From Petralouisia muris (GTDB lineage: Bacteria; Bacillota; Clostridia; Lachnospirales; Lachnospiraceae), in contig NZ_SRYA01000008.1 in the NCBI RefSeq assembly GCF_004793545.1, positions 62,001 through 126,000 on the forward strand: a stretch of DNA of 64,000 nt. The letters run 5' to 3'. The notes under the pieces are model-generated. The model saw only the letters and a list, made by a program, of their open reading frames with translations. It had not been told where the DNA came from and did no database searches. Shown here one piece after another: positions 53,880-63,298 of the stretch (positions are counted from its first letter, which is position 1; every line of letters begins with the position of its first letter). Made by a program: the position numbers and the translations under genes.

Positions 53880-54395
53880 TTACCTTGCCAGTATTTCTGC
53901 GATCTCTCCCACGTACATGGTGTGGAAATTGTTCTCTTCCTTGCCGGAATACCATTTTTCTTTTATCTCAGGATTCAGAAAATGTGCTTCCGTAATAGGT
54001 ACGGCCGCTGTTTTTTTACAGAGCAGAACAAAATTTCCTTCATCTATATAAGGAATGTTCTTATAGAAATCTACACTCAAACCGGAAGTTTTAAATTTGT
54101 CCTCCTGTCTGCCGGATACAACGCCGAAATATTTCAAGTCATTCTTAAATTTCTTGTCAAAAAATGTACAGGAGAAATATTCTCCATTGTCAATGAATTC
54201 TTTGGTATATCTGTTTTCACGGACAAAGATAAAGGCGGTATTTTGTCCCCAGAGAACGCCTACTCCTCCCCAGCTTGCCGTCATGCCATTGACTTTTTCC
54301 TGGCTGCCGGAAGTGATAATCATCCAATCGTCTGCCAGTTTGGTAAAAGGATTGAATTCCAATAAATCAATTGGATAAGGTTGAAACTGATGCAT
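53880..54395 (-). CDS. Flavin reductase-like protein (split-barrel FMN-binding)
   Basis: A 171-residue protein of the flavin reductase family. Features are the N-terminal DDWMIITSG, GMTASWGGVGVLWGQ (FMN phosphate site), VRENRYTKEFI and FSCTFF. It probably binds FMN and either passes reduced flavin or protects oxygen-sensitive steps. AAAGGAG precedes ATG. Confidence 0.88.
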   Translation of the reverse strand: MHQFQPYPIDLLEFNPFTKLADDWMIITSGSQEKVNGMTASWGGVGVLWGQNTAFIFVRENRYTKEFIDNGEYFSCTFFDKKFKNDLKYFGVVSGRQEDKFKTSGLSVDFYKNIPYIDEGNFVLLCKKTAAVPITEAHFLNPEIKEKWYSGKEENNFHTMYVGEIAEILAR

Positions 54396-54735
54396 AATAA
54401 GTCTCCTTTGCTGTTTACTGAAAACTTTAGGTTCATATTACATTTTTGCTGTGATATGTTATGGTTACCTATGCGCACTTCGGCGCGTATAATATCTTTC
54501 GAATATTATACCATAATTAAAATATGCAGAAAAGTTATTAAAATCACATAAATATATAATAAATAGTTATGGAAAATATAAGCCCCGAGAATAATCTTGA
54601 CAGCTGCGGAAAAAAGTATAATAATTGTTATACTCAAGAGCATATTGATTCCCGCTGGCCTGTTTGCCCGGATAGTTTGTTTTTGGCACAAGAGGAAACC
54701 CTGTGGGAAAATGAAAACAGGATGGAGGAGACGTT
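54396..54735. other. Gene-free A/T-rich region before ilvE
   Basis: Intergenic stretch with divergent promoters. It includes a short GCGC dyad near 54474-54488 and the ilvE regulatory dyad listed separately. I see no gene and no T-box. Confidence 0.6.
54597..54634 (+). promoter_or_regulatory. Probable ilvE promoter region with dyad
   Basis: TTGACA (54597-54602) and TATAAT (54617-54622) are only 14 bp apart; TATACT at 54629-54634 is an alternative -10. AGTATAA (54615-54621) and TTATACT (54628-54634) form a perfect 7-bp dyad over these boxes, a possible operator. Confidence 0.4.
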
Positions 54736-55800
54736 ATGGATATTAAATTTGTAAAAAGAGATGTGTTAAAAGAGAAACCGGATCAGAAAAATCTGGGATT
54801 TGGCAAATATATGACGGACTATATGTTTGTGATGGACTGGGATCAGGGAATTGGCTGGCATGACGCCAGAATTGAGCCTTACGGCCCCATAGAAATCAAC
54901 CCATCCTGCGTAACGCTTCATTATGCCCAGGAAACCTTTGAAGGATTGAAGGCGTACCGTACCAAAGACGGCAGAATTCTTCTGTTCCGTCCGGAAATGA
55001 ACGCAAAGCGGATGATTACTTCCAATGAGCGTCTGTGTATGCCGGGATTTCCTGAAGATATGTTTGTAGAAGCAATTGAAGAACTGGTAAAGGTGGAAAA
55101 GGACTGGATTCCTTCTGAACCGGAAACTTCTTTGTATATCCGCCCCTTTGTATTTGCAACGGAAGCTTCTTTGGGCGTGCATCAGGCGATTTCCTATAAA
55201 TTTATGGTAATCTGCTGTCCGGTAGGGGCTTATTATCCGGAAGGCATCAATCCGGTAAAGATTCTGGTGGAAGATGAACTGGTGCGTGCAGTTCAGGGCG
55301 GCACCGGCTTTACCAAGTGCGGCGGCAATTATGCGGCTTCTATTCTGGGCCAGGTAAGGGCGGAAGCGAAAGGCTGCACCCAGGTGCTTTGGTTAGACGG
55401 TGTAAACCGGAAATATGTGGAAGAAGTAGGCACTATGAATATTATGTTTAAAATCAATGGGGAAATTTACACAGCTCCAATTGAGGGGACAGTGCTGCCC
55501 GGTGTTACCAGGGATTCTATCATTCATATTTTAAAAGATTGGGGCTATAAGGTAAATGAGACGCATCTTTCCGTGGATGATTTGATGAAAGCCGGACATG
55601 ACGGCACATTGGAGGAATCTTTTGGTACGGGAACTGCGGCAGTGATTTCACCGGTAGGGGAATTTGTTTACAAGGATGACAGCGTAGTTGTCAATGATTT
55701 CAAAATCGGAGAACTGACCCAGCGGCTGTATGATTACCTGACAGGAATCCAGTGGGGCAATGAAGAAGATAAATATGGATGGACCAGAGAAGTATTATGA
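54736..55800 (+). CDS. ilvE: Branched-chain amino-acid aminotransferase
   Basis: A fold-type IV PLP enzyme of 354 residues, which fits the BCAT group (about 340-360). The Schiff-base Lys is in GGTGFTKCGGNYAAS; the substrate loop is VEEVGTMNIMFKING and the phosphate site TGTAAVISPVG. It forms Val, Leu and Ile from their keto acids, complementing ilvBN elsewhere in the window. GGAGGAG precedes the ATG. It overlaps the NUDIX gene by 4 nt. Confidence 0.95.
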   Translation: MDIKFVKRDVLKEKPDQKNLGFGKYMTDYMFVMDWDQGIGWHDARIEPYGPIEINPSCVTLHYAQETFEGLKAYRTKDGRILLFRPEMNAKRMITSNERLCMPGFPEDMFVEAIEELVKVEKDWIPSEPETSLYIRPFVFATEASLGVHQAISYKFMVICCPVGAYYPEGINPVKILVEDELVRAVQGGTGFTKCGGNYAASILGQVRAEAKGCTQVLWLDGVNRKYVEEVGTMNIMFKINGEIYTAPIEGTVLPGVTRDSIIHILKDWGYKVNETHLSVDDLMKAGHDGTLEESFGTGTAAVISPVGEFVYKDDSVVVNDFKIGELTQRLYDYLTGIQWGNEEDKYGWTREVL

Positions 55801-56417
55801 ATGTGAACGATAAAGTCAGTCAATGGGCCATAGAGCTGCAGAGCCTTGCCCAGGCCGGGCTGTTCTATGGAAGGGATGTGTACGATAAGGAACGGTATCA
55901 GAGGATACGGGAAATTGCAGCCGAGATGATGGCGGAACGGACGGAGCTTCCGGCAGAGAAAATCACCCGTCTGTTTTGCAATGATATTGGTTATCAGACG
56001 CCCAAGGTTGACACCAGGGCGGCCATTTTCAAAGAAGGAAAGATTCTGTTAGTTCATGAAAGGAACGGAGACTGGTCTGTGCCGGGAGGCTGGTGCGATT
56101 TGGATCAGTCTCCCATGGAAAATACGGTTAAGGAGGTTAAGGAAGAAGCAGGACTGGATGTTGCCGTCTGCTCTGTAATTGCTGTACAGGATAGGGATAA
56201 GCACAATGAGCCTCCTTACGCCTACGGCGTGGTAAAGATTTTCTATTTGTGTCAGGTTCTGGGAGGGGCTTTTGCGCCAAACAGTGAAACTACGGAAACC
56301 GGGTATTTTGTGGAAGAAGAGCTTCCCGGGCTGGCAGAGGAGAAATGTAACCGGGAGCAGATACAGATGTGCTTTCAGGCTTACCGGTCAGCGGACTGGA
56401 AAACCCAGTTTGACTGA
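55797..56417 (+). CDS. NUDIX hydrolase with N-terminal accessory domain
   Basis: 206 residues. The N-terminal ~60 residues (KVSQWAIELQSLAQAGLFYG) are the helical domain of the Nudix_hydro_N type; the NUDIX fold follows. The Nudix box is in GGWCDLDQSPMENTVKEV, ending KEEAGL: the usual first Glu of the box is Ser and the Arg is Lys, as I recall for this subgroup; the metal-binding EE pair stays. Substrate unknown (ADP-ribose-like or nucleotide sugar are usual). Translationally coupled to ilvE. Confidence 0.9.
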   Translation: MNVNDKVSQWAIELQSLAQAGLFYGRDVYDKERYQRIREIAAEMMAERTELPAEKITRLFCNDIGYQTPKVDTRAAIFKEGKILLVHERNGDWSVPGGWCDLDQSPMENTVKEVKEEAGLDVAVCSVIAVQDRDKHNEPPYAYGVVKIFYLCQVLGGAFAPNSETTETGYFVEEELPGLAEEKCNREQIQMCFQAYRSADWKTQFD

Positions 56418-56589
56418 AATATTGTTTCCCGTGTGGGTTTTAGCCTGTGCGGGATTCTTTATATTTATTTAAGAAAAAAGCAGGGCGAAATTAAAGATTT
56501 TTTTACAGATTGATGATAGTATGTCAATGTGAAAAATAACAAATGCTTTCAGAATGATAAATATAACAAATGGGGAAAAGAGGAAGAAC

Positions 56590-56775
56590 ATGAGAAGAAA
56601 AAGAGATGAATTTGGGTACATTAATGAGAAGAAAAAGAAGGGGAATCTGCTGGTTCTTACCGTGACAATTCTGGCAGTCTGCGTAAGCGGCGCATTGTAT
56701 GCGTGGAAGCTTAAGATGGATACGAAGTATATTTCAATGGAGTCTCCGGCTCCCATAACCTGGATGGCTGTATAG
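56590..56775 (+). CDS. Small single-pass membrane protein
   Basis: 61 residues: basic, charged start (RRKRDEFGYINEKKKKG), one helix (about 19-39), short outside tail. GAGGAAG precedes the ATG at 56590. No family recognised. It precedes the SleC-like gene by 80 bp and may be cotranscribed. Confidence 0.6.
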   Translation: MRRKRDEFGYINEKKKKGNLLVLTVTILAVCVSGALYAWKLKMDTKYISMESPAPITWMAV

Positions 56776-56854
56776 GAAAAGAAATTAGTGAAAACGGTAC
56801 GTTTTGCAGGGTTTTACATAAATTATAAATAAGTGTAGAAATTCAGAGGTGTTT

Positions 56855-57691
56855 ATGCAGAATCGACAATTGCGTGCAGCACAAATCAATCATGTGGATA
56901 ACGGAACCATGCAGGTGCAGGTAACTTCTGCTGTGGGAATGGTACCGGTGGAGGATGCCAGAATTACTGTTTCCTATACGGGAGATCCGGAGAGTCAGCT
57001 GGAGCAGATTTCCACAAATGCAGACGGCCAGTCGGAGATCCTGACATTGGCGGCCCCGCCTTTAGAGTACAGCATGGAACCGGAACAGCCGGTTCAGCCT
57101 TATGCAGAATATACCGTAGAAGTGGAGGCGGAAGGTTATCAGCCTGTCAGTATCGAAGGGGTGGATGTGTTTTCCGGAGAATTATCCTTACAGAATGTAA
57201 GGATGGAGCCTTTGGAAGTGTCAGATGAGGATTTGAAAAATATTGTCATACCGGCCAATACACTGTTTGGGAATTTTCCGCCTAAAATAGCAGAAGCTGA
57301 GATTAAGCCCATAGATGAGAGCGGAGAAATCGTATTAAGCCGGGTGGTGATTCCGGAATATGTGGTAGTCCATGACGGGACGCCTGGGGATTCCACAGCA
57401 GGGGATTACTATGTGAAATACAAAGATTATATCAAAAATGTTGCTTCCAGTGAGATTTATGCAACCTGGCCGGACAGCACCATACGAGCCAATATCCTGG
57501 CGATTATGTCTTTTACGTTGAACCGGGTGTATACGGAGTGGTACCGGGATATACAGAAATTCTGGGTAAAATGCAATTATGGATATGGTCAGCCTATAAA
57601 AATCCCGCAGCGGACAGAATATCTGATGTTAATCAGAGCTGTACGCTGCGGGATGTTCATTTATGTAGATTTGCTTAAAGGAAGTGGATAG
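56855..57691 (+). pseudogene. Truncated SleC-like spore cortex peptidase gene
   Basis: The first ~235 residues match the start of clostridial SleC-like proteins: ITVSYTGDPESQ and VIPEYVVVHDGTP, then IKNVASSEIYATWP and SFTLNRVYTEWYR. This part precedes the catalytic and peptidoglycan-binding part in the family. After WYR the sequence has no similarity I know and ends after about 40 more residues, running 31 bp into the convergent XRE gene. Family members are longer by well over 100 residues, so a deletion has removed the end. ATG 56855 with AGAGGTG upstream. Confidence 0.7.
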
Positions 57692-57897
57692 GGCTCTTTG
57701 CAGTCCGTTCGTTCCAGGAGATAATCTACGCTGGTATTGTAGAAGTCAGCCAGAGCACATAAACTGGCAAGGGGAATAGAACGTTCCCCATTTTCATATC
57801 TGGAATATGCGCGTTGGGAAACATTCAAAAAATGTGCGATGTATTCCTGTGTATAGTCAGCGTCTTCCCTCAGATTTCTAAGTCGTGTCAAAATCAT
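57661..57897 (-). CDS. XRE-family HTH transcriptional regulator
   Basis: 78 residues, essentially one Cro/CI helix-turn-helix: RNLREDADYTQEYIAHFLNV, then RAYSRYENGERSIP, then LCALADFYNTSVDYLL. Start ATG 57897 behind GGAGG; MEGLM further out would overlap the ribosome site. It is divergent from the MBOAT operon and its likely operator lies in that promoter. Confidence 0.92.
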   Translation of the reverse strand: MILTRLRNLREDADYTQEYIAHFLNVSQRAYSRYENGERSIPLASLCALADFYNTSVDYLLERTDCKEPYPLPLSKST

Positions 57898-57975
57898 AAG
57901 TCCCTCCATTCGGCATTGATATAAAATAAGATAATTAATAGTTTTGCGCTATTATCAAAATTATATGAAACCGAA

Positions 57976-58012
57976 TTGGTCTATTGACTTTTAGACCGAT
58001 TTGGTCTAAAAT
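57976..58012 (+). promoter_or_regulatory. MBOAT promoter with a palindromic operator between -35 and -10
   Basis: TTGACT (57984-57989) and TAAAAT (58007-58012), 17 bp apart. TTTTAGACC (57989-57997) and GGTCTAAAA (58003-58011) form a perfect 9-bp dyad with 5-bp centre filling that spacer. A half-site TTGGTCTA stands at 57976-57983. Occupancy would block RNA polymerase, as expected for a repressor of the XRE type. Confidence 0.7.
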
Positions 58013-58056
58013 CGAAAAAGAAATATCAACTAAAGAAGAAAACAGGGGGATCAAAG

Positions 58057-59541
58057 ATGCTGTTCAATTCCATACAGTTTATAGCTTTTTTTCCGATTGT
58101 GGTTCTGCTTTATTTTGCGGTGCCCAAAAGGGTAAGATATCTGTGGCTTTTAGCGGCAAGTTACTTTTTTTATATGTGCTGGAACGCAAAGTACGCAGTC
58201 CTGCTTTTATATTCCACGGCGGTTACTTATTTCAGCGGGCTGCTGATTGACAGATGTGATAAGAAGAATTGGTCCCAAAGGAGAAAAAAGTTCTTTGTGG
58301 CATTGAGTTTTATCCTGAATCTTTCATTGCTGTTTCTGTTTAAATATTTTAATTTTGCCGTTGAAAATATTAATTTTGTCCTGGCAAAATGTAATTTGGA
58401 GGTAATTACGCCTCAATTTGATTTTTTACTTCCAGTGGGAATTTCTTTTTATATTTTTCAGGCGCTCAGTTATACCATGGATGTATACCGAAAAGAAATT
58501 TATGTGGAAAGAAATTTCTTAAAATATGCATTGTTTGTGTCATTTTTCCCGCAGTTAGTTGCCGGTCCCATCGAACGTTCCAAAAATCTCTTAAAACAGA
58601 TCAGCACAGACAATGCTTTTTCTTATGAGAATTTCCGGCGCGGGCTTTTAATTATGCTTTGGGGATATTTCCAGAAAATTGTGGTTGCGGATCGGATTGG
58701 CATATTGGTGGACACGGTTTATGGAAATGTGGGAAATTATGCGGGAGGCTATTACCTTTTGGCAAGCATCCTGTTTGCAGTTCAGATTTATTGCGATTTT
58801 TCAGGCTATTCCCTGATAGCGGCGGGAGCTGCGAAAGTGATGGGCTTTCAGCTGATGGAAAATTTCAACTGCCCCTATTTTGCAACATCAGTGGCAGAAT
58901 TCTGGAGAAGGTGGCATATATCCCTGACGTCCTGGTTTCGGGATTATCTTTATATTCCTTTGGGAGGAAGCCGGAAGGGAACAGTAAGAAAATATTTGAA
59001 TGTAATGATCGTTTTTTTGGTAAGCGGGTTGTGGCATGGCGCCCAGTGGACCTATATTGTCTGGGGCGGGTTAAACGGCTTTTTTCAGGTGACCGGAAAT
59101 GTGCTTGCGCCTGTACGGGACAAGGCGGGAAAATTGCTGAACATAAAAGAAAACAGTTTTGGCTGCCGTGTTTTTCGTACTGTTACAACATTTGCGTTGG
59201 TGGACGTGACATGGATATTTTTCCGAGCGGCAAGCATACATGATGCGCTGCATATGCTAAAGAGCATTCTTACTGTACCGAATCCGTGGATCTTTATAGA
59301 TAATTCCATCTATGAGCTGGGCCTCAGTCAGAAACAGTTTCATCTGATGATTTTTTCCTTGGCAGTGCTTTTTGCGGCAGATTGGCTGAAACAGAAGAAG
59401 GTAAACCTGTTGGAGAAGGTTTTGGAACAGGATCTCTGGTGCCGCTGGACGGTGTATCTTGCCGGTATTTTGTTTGTGCTGATTTTTGGGATATGGGGAA
59501 ATGCTTATGATGCGCAGGCTTTCGTCTATTTTCAGTTTTAA
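58057..59541 (+). CDS. MBOAT-family O-acyltransferase (AlgI/DltB-like)
   Basis: A 494-residue polytopic membrane protein. Family hallmarks: FLPVGISFYIFQALSYTMDVYR-type segment in two parts, FFPQLVAGPIERS, QIYCDFSGYSLIA, EFWRRWHISLTSWFRDY and the catalytic His327 in SGLWHGAQW. It moves an acyl group, commonly acetyl, across the membrane to a polysaccharide. The SGNH protein directly downstream is the usual partner that completes O-acetylation outside. AGGGGGATC precedes ATG. Confidence 0.94.
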   Translation: MLFNSIQFIAFFPIVVLLYFAVPKRVRYLWLLAASYFFYMCWNAKYAVLLLYSTAVTYFSGLLIDRCDKKNWSQRRKKFFVALSFILNLSLLFLFKYFNFAVENINFVLAKCNLEVITPQFDFLLPVGISFYIFQALSYTMDVYRKEIYVERNFLKYALFVSFFPQLVAGPIERSKNLLKQISTDNAFSYENFRRGLLIMLWGYFQKIVVADRIGILVDTVYGNVGNYAGGYYLLASILFAVQIYCDFSGYSLIAAGAAKVMGFQLMENFNCPYFATSVAEFWRRWHISLTSWFRDYLYIPLGGSRKGTVRKYLNVMIVFLVSGLWHGAQWTYIVWGGLNGFFQVTGNVLAPVRDKAGKLLNIKENSFGCRVFRTVTTFALVDVTWIFFRAASIHDALHMLKSILTVPNPWIFIDNSIYELGLSQKQFHLMIFSLAVLFAADWLKQKKVNLLEKVLEQDLWCRWTVYLAGILFVLIFGIWGNAYDAQAFVYFQF

Positions 59542-59555
59542 CAGGGAGGAATAAG

Positions 59556-60812
59556 ATGCGTAAGATAAGAAAACTGGCATTGTCGTTGTGCTTTATTTTA
59601 ATAGCGGGCTTTGTCCTGAATGGAGCTGGACGTATTGTGGAACGGAAAGACAGCAGAGAACGTTATTCGGAATTTTGGGATAATCCGCAAGAGTATGATG
59701 TTTGGTTTCTGGGAAACAGCCATGTTCATTATACCATACAGCCCATGGAGCTGTGGAAGCAGTACGGGATCCGTTCCTATAACCTGGGTTCCCCAAGCAG
59801 TCAGATGCCTCAGATTTACTGGACCATGATGTGCGGCCTGCAGTACAGCCAGCCAAAAGTAATTGTAGTGGATACATACAAAGTCCATTGTGATACGATG
59901 ATTCAGGAGGAAAAGAGAAAGCAAACGCATATTCATACCGGGATGGACAGCATACCGCTTTCTGTCACGAAAATAAAGGCAATTTGTGAGCTTTTTGATA
60001 CATGGGAAGACAGGTTTGAATATTTATGCAAGTTTTCCATTTATCATAGCCGCTGGGAGGCGCTGAAAGAAAAGGATTTCCATGTTCAGTTACAGGAAAC
60101 GAAAGGCCATCGCTTTTTAACTAAAATTGTAGATAATTCTGATTTCCAGAGCATTGAAAAAGAGGATATGTCTGATACAGATACGATAGGATTTCTCTAT
60201 TTGAAAAAGATCATTGAGGAATGTCAGAAGAGGGGAATCGAAATAGTATTGGCAGAGATTCCTCTTTGCATGGAGGAAGAAGTGCAAAGGGGTATGAACG
60301 CAGTGCCGAAGATTGCAGAGGAATATGGGGTGACGTGCCTGAATATGAGGTATGAAGAAGGGCTGGTGGATTATGGGAGCGATTTTGCGGATGAAGGCCA
60401 TCTGAATTCCTTTGGAGCGAAAAAGGTGACCCGGTATCTGGGAGAGTATCTGTCTGAATATTGTGATTTGAAGGATTACAGGGAAGATTCTATGACGGCA
60501 AAGGACTGGGATGATGATTATGAAAGATATCTGCAGTTTAAGGTGAAAAAGATGCAGGACGCCAATAAGATTAAGTCCTATGTGCAGTGGCTGGATGAGG
60601 ACAGATATACCTGCTATATGTACCAGAAGGAAGAGCCTGGAGGGCTGCTGGCGAAGGAAATTGCCAAACTAAAGAATATTACTTATCTTTCGCTGGAAGA
60701 AGCTACAGAGAAGATGGGGATGGAAATTAATGGGGAATATGCCTTTCTTGTAGAGAATGACAGAGGGGAGGTTGTGGATCGGGCAGTTTTTAAAGAGGGA
60801 AAACGGCAATAG
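59556..60812 (+). CDS. SGNH-hydrolase-like extracytoplasmic acetylation partner
   Basis: A 418-residue protein with an N-terminal signal anchor (about 6-23) and an SGNH fold: nucleophile Ser55 in FLGNSHVHY (block I), catalytic Asp279 and His282 in DEGHLNSFGA. The C-terminal ~120 residues are unlike the rest of the family and may be a carbohydrate or docking module. With the MBOAT gene 14 nt upstream it forms an acetyl-transfer pair as in alginate or secondary-polymer acetylation. GGGAGGA precedes ATG. Confidence 0.9.
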   Translation: MRKIRKLALSLCFILIAGFVLNGAGRIVERKDSRERYSEFWDNPQEYDVWFLGNSHVHYTIQPMELWKQYGIRSYNLGSPSSQMPQIYWTMMCGLQYSQPKVIVVDTYKVHCDTMIQEEKRKQTHIHTGMDSIPLSVTKIKAICELFDTWEDRFEYLCKFSIYHSRWEALKEKDFHVQLQETKGHRFLTKIVDNSDFQSIEKEDMSDTDTIGFLYLKKIIEECQKRGIEIVLAEIPLCMEEEVQRGMNAVPKIAEEYGVTCLNMRYEEGLVDYGSDFADEGHLNSFGAKKVTRYLGEYLSEYCDLKDYREDSMTAKDWDDDYERYLQFKVKKMQDANKIKSYVQWLDEDRYTCYMYQKEEPGGLLAKEIAKLKNITYLSLEEATEKMGMEINGEYAFLVENDRGEVVDRAVFKEGKRQ

Positions 60813-61283
60813 TTTGTACTAGAGGGGCTGTTTCGATGAGGATATATTTAACAATATGTGATAAAGATTTTCAAGGCATCAGCTTCTTTTGGGATACAGT
60901 CAACTTTTTTGAAGAGACCAGTGGGCTTTAAAGAATTGAGATTTTTACCGCCCGATTTATTTTGGAGCAGGCCAGGATTTTTCCATATGAGGAAAGCCCT
61001 TTCATGCGGGAGATATGACAAATCCAATCTATTCCAGAATTGATTGCAGTAAAGACGTTAGAAAAGATACAGGCGAAAAAAATCAGAAGTTAATCATAAC
61101 GGTATTGGATGAATTTATGGAAGAGACGCCAGTCGATTGAAATAAAATATAAACAATCGGCTTCGTCGCAAATTTTGAGCGATTTGTTAAGTGTTTTTTG
61201 AAGAAAGGTGGGTGATTTTTTTGAGACAAGGTCTGAAAGCCTTATAAAATAAGGGTTTCAGATTCCGAGAAATTATAGTAAAA
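60813..61283. other. Gene-free region with coding-like fragments
   Basis: Holds short, broken frames (for example one ending LIITVLDEFMEETPVD at about 61140) that look like decayed coding sequence, then A/T-rich flank to the IS. No intact gene or RNA. Confidence 0.4.
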
Positions 61284-63012
61284 TAGGTAATTGTTAAATG
61301 ATTTTTCCTTTGATGTGGATAACTTTCTACTATATAAGGAGAGAAAAATCGGTCATTGTTCAGAATTGTTTCTGAATTGACATAGAACATCAGATTTTGG
61401 GCGCACTTCCATAAGCCCACAAAAGAACTATGACAATTGTATATTTTTTCAGGCAATTAAAGGCTTCAGGCTCCGGATGCACTGGGGACAGTTTATGCGG
61501 TACGCAACAATGACCGTCAGCTGGCAGGCAATCCCGGCAAGAAAAACATCTGCTTTGGTCGTTGTGTGGTTTCGGGACTTCCTCCCGGCAGCACACATAT
61601 TGATCTTGAGATGGTCGATGGCGCGTTCCACAATGGTTCTTATTTTATAGAGGGAAGCCCATTCGTCAGAATCCCGTTGGATACCCGGGAACATGCGGAA
61701 ATCCATGTTTTCGTAAGTGTAAGCAGTGCGTCCTTTTTTAGCCGCGCTGCAGGGTTCCTTACAATCGCAGACCCAGCGCCCTTTTACCATGTGTGCTTTA
61801 GGACAGACCCATTTGTTGCGGTCAGAGCGTCCTTTCTCATGGCAGTGTCCGGCGTATTTCATGTCCAGGGAGCTGTCTTTGGGGCAGGTGGGGTAGCCGT
61901 AGGCGTTATAGCCGACTTTTTCAAGGGCGCTTTCATTCCTTGGGTTATAAGGGATTAGAACTTTGGAAAAATGAAACTCATCCCGAAGGAAGCCATAAGT
62001 CTCGATCGAGTCAAAAGCGGAATCGTCCAGGAAGATGTCCGGGTGGAACTGCGGATGGAGAGAGAAGAAATCGGAGAGGACCGGCTTTAAGGAAGAGGAA
62101 TCACCAATGGATTTGTCCTCATCAGGGGAATCGGATTTCTTTTCCACGGACATTTCAGGATGTGCAGCCTTAAAATCATCATCCAGGAAGGCGATATGGC
62201 GGACAATGCCGAGACCATTGGTGAGGATAGCGAATTTATCAGCGTAGCAGAAATGGCCGTTGATATACTGTTGTTTGGCGTCAGGGCAGGAAGCGGCCTG
62301 TGAGGGCATGAGGCCGTAGGCCATCTTATAGGGGTCAACGTCAGGGTTATCTTTATAGTAAGCCTTAAGCCTGCGGATAAGGGAATTGAGGGTCTTGGGA
62401 TTGTTTTTGGTAACGTAAAGCTCAATGCCGGAGGCATCGAAGGTAAGCATGGAGGCGAGGGAAGAGTCAATGGCTTGACAGATGGGTTCGGTGAACTCCA
62501 CCATACGCTGGAAGATGAGTTCAATGTGGTCGGCAAAACCGAGTTTGAAGCGGGTAAAGAGCGGAGCGTCAGGAACCTTATGAAAGCCGCAAAAATCCCG
62601 GAGTTCTCTACAGAGGCTTAAAAGAAGGAGGAGTAGGGAATCCGTAGGGATGGAGAAGATCTTCTGGAGGATAAGGGCGGAAAGGAAGCCGGTAAGCGGA
62701 TAATCCCTTTTCCTGCCAAGACGCTGGTAAAAGGCGTTATAGAAGACAGACGGAACAAACTCAGAGATATCGAAATGTTCATCAAGGAGTTGGAAAAAGG
62801 AAGGGGTATCGTTCAGGAACATATCCTGGCAGTCTGAAAAGATATCTTTTAAAACAATCTGATGGTATTTAACAGTCATAAATTTTCTCCTCCGTTTATG
62901 AAAAGATGGTTGTCTGGTAACTCTATTTTAACATAAGCGGAGAGAAAATTTATATAGAAACAATAAGAAAACCCAATAAAATCAATGGGTTTGGCAATTT
63001 AACAATTGCCTA
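61284..63012 (-). mobile_element. IS1182-like insertion sequence
   Basis: Inverted ends TAGGTAATTGTTAAAT (61284-61299) and ATTTAACAATTGCCTA (62997-63012) match at 15 of 16 positions. The element of 1729 bp contains one intact transposase gene. I could not identify a target duplication. Confidence 0.8.
61449..62879 (-). CDS. IS1182-family DDE transposase
   Basis: A 476-residue DDE transposase. The N-terminal DNA-binding part includes FVPSVFYNAFYQRLGRKRDYP. Candidate catalytic acids: Asp in MLTFDASGIELY, Asp in FLDDSAFDS, and Glu in the C-terminal RTIVERAIDHLK. A Cys/His-rich stretch (CPKDSS, GHCHEKGRSDRNKW, CPKAHM, CDCKEPC) is typical of the group. The gene appears intact, so the element may still be mobile. 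AGGAGA precedes the ATG. Confidence 0.92.
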   Translation of the reverse strand: MTVKYHQIVLKDIFSDCQDMFLNDTPSFFQLLDEHFDISEFVPSVFYNAFYQRLGRKRDYPLTGFLSALILQKIFSIPTDSLLLLLLSLCRELRDFCGFHKVPDAPLFTRFKLGFADHIELIFQRMVEFTEPICQAIDSSLASMLTFDASGIELYVTKNNPKTLNSLIRRLKAYYKDNPDVDPYKMAYGLMPSQAASCPDAKQQYINGHFCYADKFAILTNGLGIVRHIAFLDDDFKAAHPEMSVEKKSDSPDEDKSIGDSSSLKPVLSDFFSLHPQFHPDIFLDDSAFDSIETYGFLRDEFHFSKVLIPYNPRNESALEKVGYNAYGYPTCPKDSSLDMKYAGHCHEKGRSDRNKWVCPKAHMVKGRWVCDCKEPCSAAKKGRTAYTYENMDFRMFPGIQRDSDEWASLYKIRTIVERAIDHLKINMCAAGRKSRNHTTTKADVFLAGIACQLTVIVAYRINCPQCIRSLKPLIA

Positions 63013-63013
63013 A

Positions 63014-63151
63014 CTTAGGTTTAGCAAAGGAGATAAAATTCGGGTTCTTGAAAACGATGCGGACTCAATTCTTATTGAGAAGATTGGGGATAGGAGCAAT
63101 CCTTATTATGTATCAAGGGATTTCTTGAAATATATGTCTGATTTTAACTAA
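63014..63151 (+). pseudogene. C-terminal fragment of an interrupted gene
   Basis: From the IS edge the frame reads LRFSKGDKIRVLENDADSI and ends DFLKYMSDFN. There is no start, and no matching N-terminal half is visible on the other side of the IS, so only the tail of an older gene remains. 63152-63298 is A/T-rich and holds only the upstream region of the next gene. Confidence 0.5.
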
Positions 63152-63298
63152 AAATGTTTCAATATAAAAAAGCGGAGTTTGGCTATGAGGTATGAAACAT
63201 GGAAACTTAAGTGCAGAAACAGGAAACATGGTAATCTACTTGGTAAAATAGACATGGAATGCTCATTAAAATAATGTAGAAACGAATGGAGGATATTT

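Noticed and set aside
60858-61043. Plus-strand frame of 61 codons before the IS1182-like element
   Set aside because: No ribosome site and no similarity; the surrounding DNA contains several broken frames, which suggests decay rather than a gene.
61566-61958. Plus-strand frame of 130 codons inside the IS1182-like element
   Set aside because: Antisense to the intact transposase; no ribosome site.
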